Program-made: the position numbers and the translations under genes
In this document: one piece after another, positions 10,003 to 21,902 of the stretch
Position numbering within the stretch: the stretch's first letter is position 1
How the letters are laid out: each line of letters begins with the position of its first letter
Source of the DNA: Blastobasis lacticolella
Taxonomy: Eukaryota > Arthropoda > Insecta > Lepidoptera > Blastobasidae
Reading direction: 5' to 3'
Length of the DNA stretch: 64,000 nucleotides
Assembly: GCA_905147135.1 (NCBI GenBank)
Contig: LR990043.1
Span: forward strand, 6,235,057-6,299,056
Notes under the pieces: generated by a model
Databases searched by the model: none
Told to the model about the DNA's origin: nothing
What the model saw: only the letters and a program-made list of their open reading frames with translations

Positions 10003-11602
10003 GACGTTTTGTTTATAATACATTTTAAAATAAATTTCCGCAATTTTTTACAGTTTCATGTTTTAGCCACGGGTTCAGATAAGTTGGTGGTTCTGTAGAG
10101 AATACAAAATAACTCATGGTGACTGTCGTTTGACATGACATATGGCATGATAAAAAAAAACTGACTGGGGAGAAAATTTTATGAGAATGTCATGATAAGC
10201 CTATTTTAGTCATATCAACTTACGGTTAGCATGAACGTGAGTGGCTACTATAAGCGAGGGATACCAAAATCGACCCCCGTGTCGCTATACTGTTTTAATT
10301 AAAATGACAGAACAATTGAGAGCGAGAACGATAATATTGAATGTTGCGCAAAAATTACGCCAATACGCAAACTAAGAGTATACTGAAGAAAAGGCGCCGA
10401 CTAGACGGCCGCCATTAATCCCATTTCATGGGCAAAATTCGTAGCTAGCTACTTAATGAGTATAAACGGCCCTTCACGGTCATTATTATCGTCGTCACGC
10501 TAGCGTTGTCTTTTTCTTTTGAAACACACTATAGCAATTACTTTTCTAAGTGAATTAGTTGAAAACTAACCGATGCACTTACGGTGAGGGAAACCCTAAA
10601 TCTAAACCTGCACATCAAGCGACTGTATATGTAACTTTGATCCAATCCGGACAAGTTTTTTGTTAACAGGGTGAAGGATGTCAGATAGCATCAGTTTTAC
10701 CATAATTATTTGACCTGTCAAATCCTTATACATAGAATATTAACGACGAAATTAAGTCCTTATGTTGTTGTTTTAACAAAAATATATGAATCGACTTAAA
10801 ATTTACTAAATTTAATTATATAATTATTTTAATTATTTAACATTGTACTCATTGCATTCTAATGTAATATGGACAACTGCGTCTGAAATAATAGAAAAAA
10901 AAATACTCATCTTAGCCTTCCACATCATTCTGTTCAAACCCGGCCTTTTCCTCATGCCTTTCTAATTTCTGCTCACAGGCGGTTCAGATCCCTCAGGCGT
11001 CGGAAGAGACACATTGGCTCAGTATGTACGAATGTTCCAAAGAGCTGTTTAGCTTGTTGTAACCGTCACTTTTCAGCTGCCCCACCTTCCAAAGATGCGA
11101 TAAATTTTATCCACCTCCAACTAACGTATAGGCATCGCCTATTTATTACCGCACACATGTAAGATGCTGAATGAGCTGAAGTTCTTTTATTGCAATATAA
11201 CTTGGGGTTCTTCAGCAGGCATGTCGACAGCCATCTCAAAGCGCTGCAGCAATCTTTCAATAACAATATTTTGTGAACAATTTGCACAGTTTCAGAAAAC
11301 ATGGATACGCGCCATTGCGCAGGCATCAAGCCCTTTTTTCAACGCTCTTACCAAGACAGCAGTGTGAGCAACATGAATCCTGACTCATGCTAGAGAAAAG
11401 TGCAGCAAAACGACTACTAGGCAAATAAGAAGAGGTTTATAAATTAATAGGTTGTTTCAACCTACAGCTTGCAAAAGCTTATGAGAACCGTTATCTGCAT
11501 GACGTGTATTACTTTATATAATCATCTTCCTGAAGATCTACTATTATTGTTCAGATTCTACCTGATCGCATGGCTATTACTGCACTCTTTTATAGTATTA
11601 AG
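10003..11602. other. Unit 1 noncoding tail
   Basis: No supportable gene. It continues the unit tail shared with unit 2 (20967-22858), unit 2b (29200-30030) and unit 3 (33560-34610). Short open frames near 11164-11367 and 11469-11675 recur in unit 2 but show no domain, codon signal or splice structure. Confidence 0.55.
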
Positions 11603-11765
11603 TGTTGGACATTGGTCGGTCAGGCTGTATGTCCGTGTGTATGCTCTTCAAACCAACCTAGCGACTCGTGTGTAGTGTCGGTTGGAGGAAATTGAATTTT
11701 TTCCAACTAGCAACACCTTTTGCGCTCTCTCTCCACTAGACCGTGCTGCCAGCAAGATGTGTTTT
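11603..11765 (+). mobile_element. Copia 5' LTR fragment
   Basis: The first 163 bases of the LTR of the Copia element in unit 2, inserted at the identical site (after GTATTAAG). The rest of the LTR, the body and about 300 bases of unit tail are gone, and the sequence rejoins the unit at GGGGAAGGAAG. The Copia insertion therefore predates the duplication of units 1 and 2, and this copy lost it by a later deletion. Confidence 0.8.
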
Positions 11766-12355
11766 GATGTGGGGAAGGAAGGGAGCTTTTCAGAGCGGGG
11801 GTCGCGTCAAACAATGCACCCTGTGTCAGACTATCATCGCACTATAGAATATAATAATATTTAAAATAAATGTTTTATACCTACTGTACTTGTTTTTTGT
11901 TTTTAAAAAGTCTTTATTAATTTAACATAAACTTTTACAAATCATTAGTAATAACTAATTTAGTTTAACATATAATAATTTTATAAGCATACAATGCTGC
12001 TTTTATAACTATTTAAACAATGGGGTTAAAAAAAATAAACACTAACAATCTTTATACACTACGGCAAACAGCCATTTACATTATTTTTAGGTATGTAAGG
12101 ATTGGTTTCAACTTACATTTTTTACTATGTCGACAATAGGTACATTAGCATTACTTATTATTCACAAAAATATCAACTGATACGGATGTGTAAGATAAGT
12201 AGGCAGATAATTTAACTAAAATAACTTATAATAATTATAGAGAATATGTAGGTACTGCCGAGTAAGACACAAAAAAACTGCATACAATAATGCATCGAGC
12301 GCGTAATAAACAACGATATTGCAATAGTATCGGCCAGCGCGTCGATGCGCCTACG

Positions 12356-15193
12356 TCACGTAGTGTTGTGCAAGAAGTGATGGTGCGGTAGTCGATAACG
12401 ATGATACGTTTTAGCATACGATAGATTTTGTAAACGAGTTGCTCCTATTGATGAAACCAGGTTGTTGAGGTGCATGGGATTTTTATATATATAAAATGTT
12501 TTGGCTAGTTTCAGGATAAATTCTTTTAGTATAGGAAACCCTATTTTTGTATGTAAACGTCTGAGATTTGTGTAAAACCTAGTATTGTGAGATATTTTTA
12601 AAGCTCGATTTTGGATAGTTTGAAGTTTTTTATGGTTAGTTTCATAAGTACTTGACCAAACAGGAGCAGCGTAAGTGATACAGGGACGGATTAAGGTTAA
12701 GTATATTTTTAGCTTAGTTTTGGGACTGAGCTTCGCTTTTCTGTTAAATATAGGGTTTAGGGCATTCATGACTGCAAGACCTTTTCGATGTAAGATTTCT
12801 GTATTAGGCGTCCAATTTATTTTACTATCTAGGATCTTCTTCTTCTTCTTATCGAGTCGATGGACTAAACTCTCACTTATACTTTATTCGCCCAGTATTC
12901 GGCGACGGAAACAGCGTTTGAACTACGTAGGATCAACCCTAGATATTTAACTGACTTGGACCAAGGAATTTTGAAGTCTGCTATTGCTAGCTGTCTTATA
13001 GGAAATCTACGCTTTCTTGTGAAAAGTATTGCTTCAGTTTTAATTTTGTTAAGTTTTAATTTTGTTAAGTTTTAATTTCCAAAGAGTAAAGTATTTGCAA
13101 AGGGAATCTAGGGAGAGTTGTAAACGACTAATAATAAGATCAATGTCACTGGAGCTAGTATAGACAGCTGTATCATCAGCGTAGCCAGCGAGATGTGTAT
13201 GCACCTGCTTCGGTATATCATTTAGATACAAAATAAATAAGTACGGTCCCAATATCGAGCCTTGGGGCACTCCAGAGGTCATGATCCTCGGTCTAGATGC
13301 AAGATCTCCTATGTGAACCTGGAAAGAGCGACTCTCGAGATACGATTTAATTAATTTAATTAAGCCAAGGGGTAAATTCATGACACGAAGTTTGTGGAGC
13401 AGCCCAGCATGCCAAACTGTGTCAAACGCTTTTTCAATGTCAAGTAAAAACATACCAGTAGATTGTCCAAGGTTAAGATGATGAGCCACGTGTTCTACTA
13501 CACGCGCAAGTTGTTGTGTTGTCGAGTGATTTTTGCGGAATCCAAATTGTTCTAAGATCAGGGTATCATTTGTGAGCTTGTTTATTCGATGCGCTATAAC
13601 TTTTTCGAAAAGTTTACCAAGGCATGGTAAGAGGCTAATTGGACGATAACTATTCGGCATGCCAGGATCTTTTCCAGGTTTCCTAATTACAATAACTTTT
13701 GCTGTTTTCCAACATTGTGGAAAATATGCATGAATTAGACAAGCATTAAAAATTTTTGTAAGTAGAACAATGCATTTTTGAGAGAAGTTTTTTATTAAAA
13801 TATTACTTATATTATCGTTACCCGGAGACTTATTAGACTTTAGATTTGAAATATACTTTTTTATTTCCCTTGGTGTAACGGCGCAAGTAAGTTCACTATG
13901 ACAGTGATTATCAATTAAAACAGCTGATTCCCCAACTGCATTTTCCGTATCGGCGTCGCTTGTCCAACAACTAGTAAGGGTCATATTTTGTGCGAATGTA
14001 TCGGCAAACAGTTCACATTTGTCCTCATTTGTAACAGTTGTGGTGCCATCATCTTTACGCAAGGGAGGTATAACTTGTGAGATTGGATTAAGAGACTTAG
14101 CTATACGCCATATGTCAGTCCCAGGATTTTCAGCTTTTGCTAGTTTCTCATTCCATTTAAGGTCTTTATGATTTTTTACAAGCTTTTTAATTGTGGCGCA
14201 CAGGTAATTAACCTGACTAAATAACATTTTTCTTATAAGACCATTAGGCTCTTTGCGCGCACTTCGTGGAATGTTATTTTTGCGTGAAATTAAAGCTATT
14301 ATCTCGTTTGGGAGCTTAGGAAGAATAGGATCGGAGAACGAGTGGGGTACATATCTATCGCGTGCATTTGTCGTAACCGTTTCGAGAAGACGTATATTTC
14401 GGTCAATTTCACTCGTGGTTGTAAATGTTTTAGATGAGAGTACAATGTTGTCGTCAAGATATTGTCTGTAGCCTTTCCAGTTAGCATCCTGGTATCGGTA
14501 GCGAGTATACGGTTTACGAGGAACTTCTCCTCCAATGGAAAAGAAAACAGGTAGGTGATTTGATGAGAGACGCTCTAAGGTGACCAGCTCTGATAAATTT
14601 GCCATATTCCTAGTAAGCAACAAGTCAGGTGTTGATGGCGCATAGTCACTGTTGTAGTGCACCAGCGTATGGGTCGGTGGGGCTAGGATAATGTAGTCAT
14701 TTTCTAGCATATGATTGTAAAGAACACCACCTCGTTGGTTTATGGAGTCACATTTCCAAAATGTGTGCTTAGCGTTGAAGTCCCCCATGAACAGAAAACG
14801 AGATTGAGAGTTAGTAATAAGATCAAGATCGTTTAAAACAAAAGGATAATTGGGTGAGTGATAAGCTGATATAAACACCACATCACTCCCGGAAACAGTT
14901 ACACTAATGCCAACACACTCGAAATGGCATGTGTTGGGTAGTTGTGCTTGAGTATGAGGAATATTAGATTTAATCAAGATGGCCACTCCTTGACCCCAGT
15001 CACCTGGCATTTTGTCTTGCCTGTAGCAACTATATCCGGGAATGCTGAGAACCGTACCGCCCGCTAACCTGGTTTCGGATAGGGCAACAATATCAATATT
15101 AAGCTTACTAATTACTTGGATAAGTTCATCAAGTTTAGTATTAATGCCATCGGCATTCCAGTACAACACTCGGAGTTCTTTAGCACTAGACAT
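12356..15193 (-). pseudogene. Jockey-like ORF2 copy 2, frameshifted
   Basis: Nearly identical to the copy at 150-2987; the one protein difference I noted in the open part is Tyr for His in the YRxQDANWK region. It is open from 15193 to 13049 (714 codons) with endonuclease then reverse transcriptase (GYADDTAVY). It is then shifted by the same 16-base tandem repeat (about 13040-13072), with the C-terminal region in other frames down to 12356. No full-length product is possible. Confidence 0.85.
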
Positions 15194-16319
15194 ATTGACC
15201 TAGATGTGATAGAATTAGTATGACTTTGTCCATCATATTGGAACAAGCAGTGAACTGTCCTTTAAGCGACTTAATAGTCATAAGAATGCTTAGCATTTCA
15301 GCCGTAGCGTCATCATGTTGTTTAGCACTGGCCAGTGGAGCATTAGTCGGCGCAATATTTATATTCCCAGCATCTTCAGTCTTCGATGCAGCTGCTACAG
15401 CAGCCCAACTTCGTCCATCAGCAGTGGAGGATTTGGGTAGACGTTTTGATTCTCTAATCATCTTTAGCTGTTCCTTTTTGGCTTCTAATTGATTGAGATA
15501 TTCGATGCGCTTAGCACAGTTTCTGTAATTAGCTGGGTGGTCTTCACCACAGTTACAGCATTTTGCAGGGTATACTCTCTCTTTCTTAGGGCACTCTGCA
15601 GAGATGTGAGATTCCATACATTTCACGCAACGGGGAGATAAATTACAGTTTTTGGAGGAATGACCAAAACGTTGACATCTGTAGCATTGCGTACCAAGAG
15701 CGTTTGTTGCTTTATATCTTTTAATTTGAACGGAACAATTCATCAAGTATTTTATTTTCCGAAAAGCGGCAATTTTCGCCCCGGCTGGGAGTTGGACTAA
15801 AAAAGGGGCGCATGAGCTTTCCATCCCATTCGACAGCTTGAATTTTCGAATAACAGCGTCCTTAAAGCCGAGAGAGGCTAGTTCATCGATGAGTTGTTCC
15901 TCAGCATAGTCAGGGAGTCCAAAAATGACAGATTTAGGCATTCTTTCATCCTTTCTTGCGAAAGTATGAAAATTTGCATGCTCTGAGCGAAGTCCATCTT
16001 TTAATAATTGATGACCAAGAGGAGAGTGGCAATAGACAGCAATCATCTTTTGTTGTCTGTACTGTATATGGAATTCTTTAGTGTATCGCATAATGAGAGT
16101 TTCGACAAATTTATGCGTCCAATCATTATTTAATTCAAGGAAGATAGGGGGTACCTTGGTGGATGATGGTTTAGTCGTGGTGGCCTTCTGCAGTCGCTCA
16201 GCTGAGGGGTCGTTGTTGTCCACAGTAAGAGTACTAAACCTGTTGGTGGTATTCACTCTAGGCGAGGGCCTTGGGTGCATTTGCCGGGCAGTGACCTTGG
16301 GCAATTTCATTCTTTCCAT
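15186..16319 (-). CDS. Jockey-like ORF1 copy 2 (gag-like, intact)
   Basis: Intact 377-codon ORF1. The N-terminal part is Pro/Thr-rich and basic (MERMKLPKVTARQMHPRPSP). The middle holds an RNA-binding-like region. Residues about 215-275 hold three zinc knuckles of jockey gag type. It ends in the 8-base overlap with ORF2. ORF1 proteins bind LINE RNA; with ORF2 broken, any product could only act in trans. The duplicate at 2980-4113 differs by a nonsense mutation. Confidence 0.8.
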   Translation of the reverse strand: MERMKLPKVTARQMHPRPSPRVNTTNRFSTLTVDNNDPSAERLQKATTTKPSSTKVPPIFLELNNDWTHKFVETLIMRYTKEFHIQYRQQKMIAVYCHSPLGHQLLKDGLRSEHANFHTFARKDERMPKSVIFGLPDYAEEQLIDELASLGFKDAVIRKFKLSNGMESSCAPFLVQLPAGAKIAAFRKIKYLMNCSVQIKRYKATNALGTQCYRCQRFGHSSKNCNLSPRCVKCMESHISAECPKKERVYPAKCCNCGEDHPANYRNCAKRIEYLNQLEAKKEQLKMIRESKRLPKSSTADGRSWAAVAAASKTEDAGNINIAPTNAPLASAKQHDDATAEMLSILMTIKSLKGQFTACSNMMDKVILILSHLGQYV

Positions 16320-16475
16320 TCCATATTTGAGAACACTTTATAAAAATAGAAAATATCGATATCAAGTTCGGGAGCGTGTGCCCATCACTAGTGATTCAAG
16401 CTATCGCGCACGAGCAGGTATCAGGTAAACGTGCGACCGCTACAAAGTTGCCGCGCTGACTGAACTGCTACATAC

Positions 16476-16980
16476 TTTGGAGGTCTTGAGTAGTAGGATT
16501 AGTTAAACTCCGTAGACAAGTGTGGAATGGATATAATTACAGAAAATGTGCCTAACTATATTTACAAATACGAACTACCTAAACTTGTGTGACTGATCTA
16601 GTAAAAAGCTATTTGCATTGACCAATGGGAAAGCCCGCCGCGAGATAGCTTCCCCCACCACGCCGCGCGCCGGTGTGGTGCCGCTATAAATAAGAGGCGC
16701 AGAGCGGCGGACGCCCATTTGGCCGGCGCATCGAGGGACAGCACATCGGAGGAAGCTCGGCGCGCACGGTGGCGACTACAGCGGCGGCGAACTCCGGTGG
16801 TCTTCTGAAGCTGCGCTGGGGCTCCGTGGCGTGAAGAACAATCGAAGACAAGTCGTTCTTTTCAGAACGCAATCCTGAGTTTCATGACAATACGCTCTCT
16901 GTGGCTAAATACGCATTCGTTCTATTTATTATAGAACACGAGTTTCACGACTTTTATACGAATACAATACGGTAGCCACA
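16476..16980. mobile_element. 505-bp insertion, probable solo LTR, flanked by ATAC
   Basis: Present only in unit 2, splitting the unit start at CTACATAC|CTTTTG and flanked by ATAC (16472-16475 and 16981-16984). It has no coding potential. It contains a GC-rich stretch, a TATA box (CTATAAATAAGAG, about 16683) and, further on, ATTTATTATAG near the right end, as in an LTR with promoter and polyadenylation parts. The ends do not show the usual TG...CA, so the solo-LTR call is tentative; the insertion itself is certain from the empty site in unit 1. Confidence 0.6.
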
Positions 16981-17288
16981 ATACCTTTTGCTTTTGAGTG
17001 ATAGTGTTATTTGATATTAATCTTTGTCAGTTATTTAATTGTTTTATATTTAGCTACATTGCTGTAAAATGGTTCTATATATTTAGGTAGTATAGTAGTA
17101 TTTCTTGTATTAAGCGAATTATTACTTTCGATTCCGTGTTATTTTATTTTATAATATGTTACAAAACATCTTTACAAAAATAAAATACTTAAAAATTAAT
17201 ATTTAACTACCTTGAGACTACAAATATACATAAAAAAATAAGTAAATAATAATAATAATAGAAAATAAATATTTTATTATAATAATGT

Positions 17289-17735
17289 CTACCTATATTG
17301 AAAAAATCTTCGCAGTCTTCTCCTATTATTGGGGTCGCACATGTAGGACACTATCATCCGTGCCAGTCTCCTCATCTTTACACATCTGCACTTGTGTATC
17401 GCCATGTCGTCAAATTGTGCCACGATTTGGGCGACGAACCCCGGCCAGTCGAATTGAGTCTGGCAAATGCTGCACCGGTGCCGCCTGAAGCGCTCCAACG
17501 CAGCCAGTCGTAACAGAACTCCTGAGAAAAGCAAAATGTTCAGAACATATTCAATTGCAATAAATTGCACCCACATTATTAAAGATGAGGCTTATCCGGT
17601 GGGGTTGCTAAGGAACTCGCTTGAGTTATACTAAACAAATTAGGTAGAAATATAGGTAGGTATATACAACTTACTTATATCCGGTGTAGTCGAATCTGGC
17701 TCTGCCTGCACCGAGTTCTTGCATTGTACCACCAT
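17289..17735 (-). CDS. Subfamily A small Cys-rich protein, copy A2
   Basis: Two exons: 17735-17675 and 17521-17289, intron 17674-17522 with the same GTAAGT donor and CTCAG acceptor. 97 residues, identical to A1 except Lys7 to Asn (CAAGAACTCGG); one Leu codon changes silently (CTA to CTG). The H-x-C-x2-C core and Arg-rich tail are unchanged. AATAAA follows the stop. The promoter box is at 17872-17882, and the CRE-like block is closer than in unit 1 because of the deletion between them. Confidence 0.65.
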
Positions 17736-18184
17736 GTCTTACGAAAAATTAAAAATTTACTAGAAATTTTAATTGATAATCTGTACGCGTTCGCACCGCA
17801 CAAATCACAGTCACTGCGTCTAAGCTGAGTAAGCTGATATTGAAAAGTGATAAGAATCAAACCTGTGGTCTGCTTTTAAAGCTACCCTGCCAAAGCCCAA
17901 ACAAAGGCGCTGGAAAACAATTAGATCTTAGAGATAAAGGTCGTCGTAAGCAATGATTCTTGTAAACCTTTGTATCTGAATCATGAAACGCGATAAGGAT
18001 TACATTGTTATTACATTCAAAGAAAATTTGCTTTGTTATTTACTTGTTAAAATAAAACTAACTTTTATGCCAGCAGTCATAGTTGATAGTTTTTCTACAA
18101 AAATAAACAGCATAAACAGTAATTTAAATTTGAAATTATATTACAGTTATAGGTCGACAACTAAACTGGTATATCGCCTGCGGT

Positions 18185-18317
18185 ATAAGGGGGGCAGAAT
18201 GGGTGACGTCATGTGACGTTTCGGGGCTGAGCGCGGGGGCGCGGGGCAGGGAGCACAAGGGACGTTTCTCAGTGTGCCCGCGGACTTCGCAGTTCCGCAC
18301 AGCGCGGTTGGTTATTT
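18185..18317. promoter_or_regulatory. Conserved CRE-like GC-rich block (unit 2)
   Basis: Same block as in unit 1, with TGACGTCA at 18204-18211 and the second TGACGT just after it. Confidence 0.45.
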
Positions 18318-19155
18318 TGGAAAATCTTGTGGAAATCTGTAATTACATATCAACTTAAAAGTTGTATTATAATAAAGTTCAGACAGGCTCATAAGTTTAC
18401 ATTTTCTTTGGTAGTCCCATTTCCACTCCTCCTTTTCTTATTTATTTCAATTTGCACTAAAAAAAACTTTAACTACAACAAAATACGTAAAATACATTTA
18501 ACGTGCAGCACAATAAATAGTTTCAAATTTGCAAATGTCATCATAAAAGTGTAACGCAACAACCATACAGCCACAAATGAAAAATTGAATGAAATTCAGT
18601 TTCAAGTGTAACGAGTCCCTTAGTACCAGAGTTTTGATAAACTTGAGGTTTAGCGAGTTATGTAAGAATCTTAAATATTTAGGCTAAGCCTTACTAGTTT
18701 GGGTTTAAACCAAAAGTTTTTGAAACTTTTGTAATAACTCAAAATGTCAAAAGTCAACGTCTAACCTTAAATTCTAGAAAGTACCTAATACTATAAAAAA
18801 AAGTTTTACAGTCTACTGCTGGACTTAGGGCTGTTGCCCATTTAACAGCCGACATATTGTGCGATACCCACGATGGTAAGGGGTTAGTGCTATTCTACTC
18901 TGCCGGACACTACACGGCCATTTGAGCGCACTAACGAGCATACTAAACAACATATAAAATAACATAATATAAAGATTATTAAGAAAAATAAATGAATTTC
19001 GGTGATTTAAGTATGTCAATAAGCTTTATTAACAAATAATGTACAATTAAAATAAAGTATACACTAATAATAATACTAACAATTATTCCTAAAACTTAAA
19101 TAAATATAGATATATAAAATAAATAATGCTAATTAACTACACTTTAATCTAAAAT
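18318..19155. other. Noncoding DNA between CRE block and B2
   Basis: Nearly identical to 6250-7087. No supportable gene. Confidence 0.55.
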
Positions 19156-19649
19156 TTAATTTCTCCGCCTTCCTACACCATTAACTCTGTTTCTACTCCG
19201 CAGCTCGGCCCGGATATGAAGCGCTATCACGTCCATCCTCGCGCATCGACGCCCATTCTCCGACATGGCGTCGAATGGGGCGTTAAGGTAGCGCAGGAGG
19301 TCGTGACGCTCGAATGGAGTCGTGCAAATGTCGCACCGATGCTCCGCGCTCCGCCGCTGCGCGCGGTTCAGAGCGGCCCTTTCGGTCAGCACACCTGTAA
19401 CAAAACGTATAATATTCATTATGAAATCGGTTCCTAGTTTGTGACATTTTTGTTACAGCGATTTACAATCGCTAGACTATGTTTTATTATGTATAATGAA
19501 ATGTCACTGCAAAGCATGGCCTTGTTACCCGCAGAGAAATAATATTGTATGAATTAGGCAGGAATGTTGCTGAGGTATAACTTACTCATATCCGGTAAAG
19601 TCGTGTCTGGCTCCAACTTTGGCTGCACCGGGTTGTTTTCTTGATCCAT
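19156..19649 (-). CDS. Subfamily B small Cys-rich protein, copy B2
   Basis: Two exons: 19649-19586 and 19394-19156, intron 19585-19395, phase 1. The 100-residue product appears identical to B1 over the whole reading frame. Splice sites, promoter box (19801-19811) and start context are all preserved. Same strand and spacing to A2 as B1 to A1. Confidence 0.65.
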
Positions 19650-19811
19650 GGTGGAATCACTAAATCTCTTACAAAAAATCAAACTCTGATCGGGTTCGCA
19701 CCACACAAATTACGGTTACCACTAAACAGAGCTAGCTACAATAATGGATGTGCTATGAGCGAGGCTAACTGAAAAAAAATAAGAATCAAACCTGAGGTCA
19801 GCTTTTAAAGC

Positions 19812-21614
19812 AAAAATCTGCATTCCGACAAAGCACAAACATAGGCACTTGAAAACGATTGGGTCTTAGAGATAAAGTCGTCGTTAGCGATGATCTTTGT
19901 AAACGTTTTGTACTTGAATGATGAAAAGTGATAAGAATGTCATTGTTATTTAATAGGTATCAATATAGGGTAACAGAAAAATTGCCAGGTAAACATTCTT
20001 TTTATTTTTGGGTTTATGGCAATTACTGTGAACGCTTATATTGAACCTACAACGTTGAACGTTTAAATTAAATTTGTAATATGTGAAGGAACTTGTACGT
20101 ATGCTGACTCTTTATTTCAAACAGGTATTTACTTCTAATATTTTTATTTATTGAACTTGTGGTGTTCTTGTGTATTTTTTTCAATCATCATACCTATTGC
20201 GTATTTTTTAAGCTAAAATTGCTGTTATCTCACATTTTAAAGTTCCATGGTCCTCTTGCCCCATATCTTATCTCATTAACCGGCAGCATACCATGTTAAC
20301 GATACAATACAATACAATACTAAAAAGTCGCGTCCGCGTCCCGTCTGCGACGTGTCTGCGTCTTACGTCTTTTCGACTGTGTAGCCGCTCGCTAGTGCCG
20401 CGCACACACGTATGGTAAAGTTCAATAGATCGTAAGTTATTTGATTTGCGAAAATTATTCGAACAAGCTACACGTTCTTATAAATAAATTTCAGGATTGT
20501 CTACAGAACTTGGCACCCATTGATTTGATCTCAAGGCATTGGTCGGCGACGTCGACGACCATACCATAAATATCATAATATTGATCTTGGCTCCCATGTT
20601 CACATTTATGTTTTTGGTGGGATTAGTACCTATTTCATTAATGTTACACCGATCTGAATATTTGTAAGTTCTCATAAAAGCTATTGCAGAATGGTTAGGT
20701 ACTGTAAGAAAATTAGTTACAATAGGTAGGAATACCATGTAGTTACTAATTTATTAGAGGCATTAGGCATTTCATCTTGGTACATGCAGGTTCCCGCAGG
20801 AAACCCACCTGCGAGTTCTGCATTTTTATTGCCTGCAGCCTAAATGTATACATCGTAGATGTTATGGGCGACCGTTACCGCTGGCGCTGTGCTGTCTTCT
20901 CCTTTATCTTTGCGTACAGAGCCACAAATTTATTTGACCCGGTAACGACTATCGCTGCTGTTGGCTTAGACGTTTTGTTTATAATACATTTTAAAATAAA
21001 TTTCCGCAATTTTTTACAGTTTCATGTTTTAGCCACGGGTTCAGATAAGTTGGTGGTTCTGTAGAGAATACAAAATAACTCATGGTGACTGTCGTTTGAC
21101 ATGACATATGGCATGATAAAAAAAGGCGTGCCGAGATAATTGACTGGGGAGAAAATTTTATGAGAATGTCATGATAAGCCTATTTTAGTCATATCAACTT
21201 ACGGTCAGCATGAACGTGAGTGGCTACTATAAGCGAGGGATACCAAAATCGACCCCCGTGTCGCTATACTGTTTTAATTAAAATGACAGAACAATTGAGA
21301 GCGAGAACGATAATATTGAATGTTGCGCAAAAATTACGCCAATACGCAAACTAAGAGTATACTGAAGAAAAGGCGCCGACTAGACGGCCGCCATTAATCC
21401 CATTTCATGGGCAAAATTCGTAGCTAGCTACTTAATGAGTATAAACGGCCCTTCACGGTCATTATTATCGTCGTCACGCTAGCGTTGTCTTTTTCTTTTG
21501 AAACACACTATAGCAATTACTTTTCTAAGTGAATTAGTTGAAAACTAACCGATGCACTTACGGTGAGGGAAACCCTAAATCTAAACCTGCACATCAAGCG
21601 ACTGTATATGTAAC
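19812..21614. other. Unit 2 noncoding tail
   Basis: Matches 7744-10635 except that the Harbinger-like element is absent (empty TTA site near 20966). No supportable gene. Confidence 0.55.
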
Positions 21615-21898
21615 TGTAGCGACATCTATCGCTCCAACAGGGAACTTCAACAATACTCACTTTACGAGTACACGAACACAAAGTTGGCAAGCATCCGCAT
21701 ATAGATGGCGCTAACCGTCCTGCATCGCGCTAGAGAAATGTGCCAACTTCCACGGCATATATACAACTTCCGACGATCAACTGTCGGACCCTTGGTCCCC
21801 TGGTCACAACACCCGGCCAGGTGGGTAATTACCCTTTTCTACCTTCTCACTATCTTCGCTTGCCAACATTGGCGGCTATCTTATCCTGCACCGCCAAA
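21615..21898. mobile_element. 284-bp insertion flanked by TAAC (probable solo LTR)
   Basis: Present only in unit 2; unit 1 (near 10635) has the uninterrupted TGTAACTTTGATCC. The insertion begins TGTAGCGACATCTATCG and is flanked by TAAC (21611-21614, 21899-21902). A TATA-like GGCATATATACAAC lies near 21757. The TGTAGCG start is typical of insect LTRs, but the right end lacks a clear CA. Confidence 0.6.
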
Positions 21899-21902
21899 TA
21901 AC

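Larger units (their letters stand above)
4244..11888. repeat. Array unit 1 (A1 + B1 genes)
   Basis: First unit of a head-to-tail array. It starts at the conserved ACTGCTACATACCTTTTG sequence and runs to a CTATAGAATATAATAATA stretch that also ends units 2b and 3. Segments in order: A1 gene and upstream DNA (4244-6240), B1 gene and upstream DNA (6240-8330), and a noncoding tail (8330-11888). Unit 2 matches it closely apart from large indels. Units 3 and 4 match the first and last segments at lower identity and lack B. The tail contains short repeats I know as common lepidopteran repeat tails, such as GGGCGACCGTTACCGCTG at about 8800 and ACTTACGGTGAGGGAAACCC at about 10580. Confidence 0.85.
11889..16464 (-). 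mobile_element. Jockey-like non-LTR retrotransposon, copy 2 (full length, defective)
   Basis: Duplicate of the element at the start of the window, here with both ends. The 5' end is near 16464, where unit sequence (ACTGCTACATAC) resumes. The 3' end is an A-rich tail near 11889-11905 (T-rich on the plus strand). In units 2b/3 and 3/4 the same junction reads CCTACTGCACTGCTACATAC with no insertion, so the LINE landed exactly at a unit junction. The 3' UTR (about 11906-12355) has no gene. Confidence 0.85.

Noticed and set aside
11164..11675. Short frames repeated in units 1 and 2 (67 and 68 codons)
   Set aside because: Present in both only because the units are near-identical; not kept in units 2b and 3, and they overlap TE sequence.
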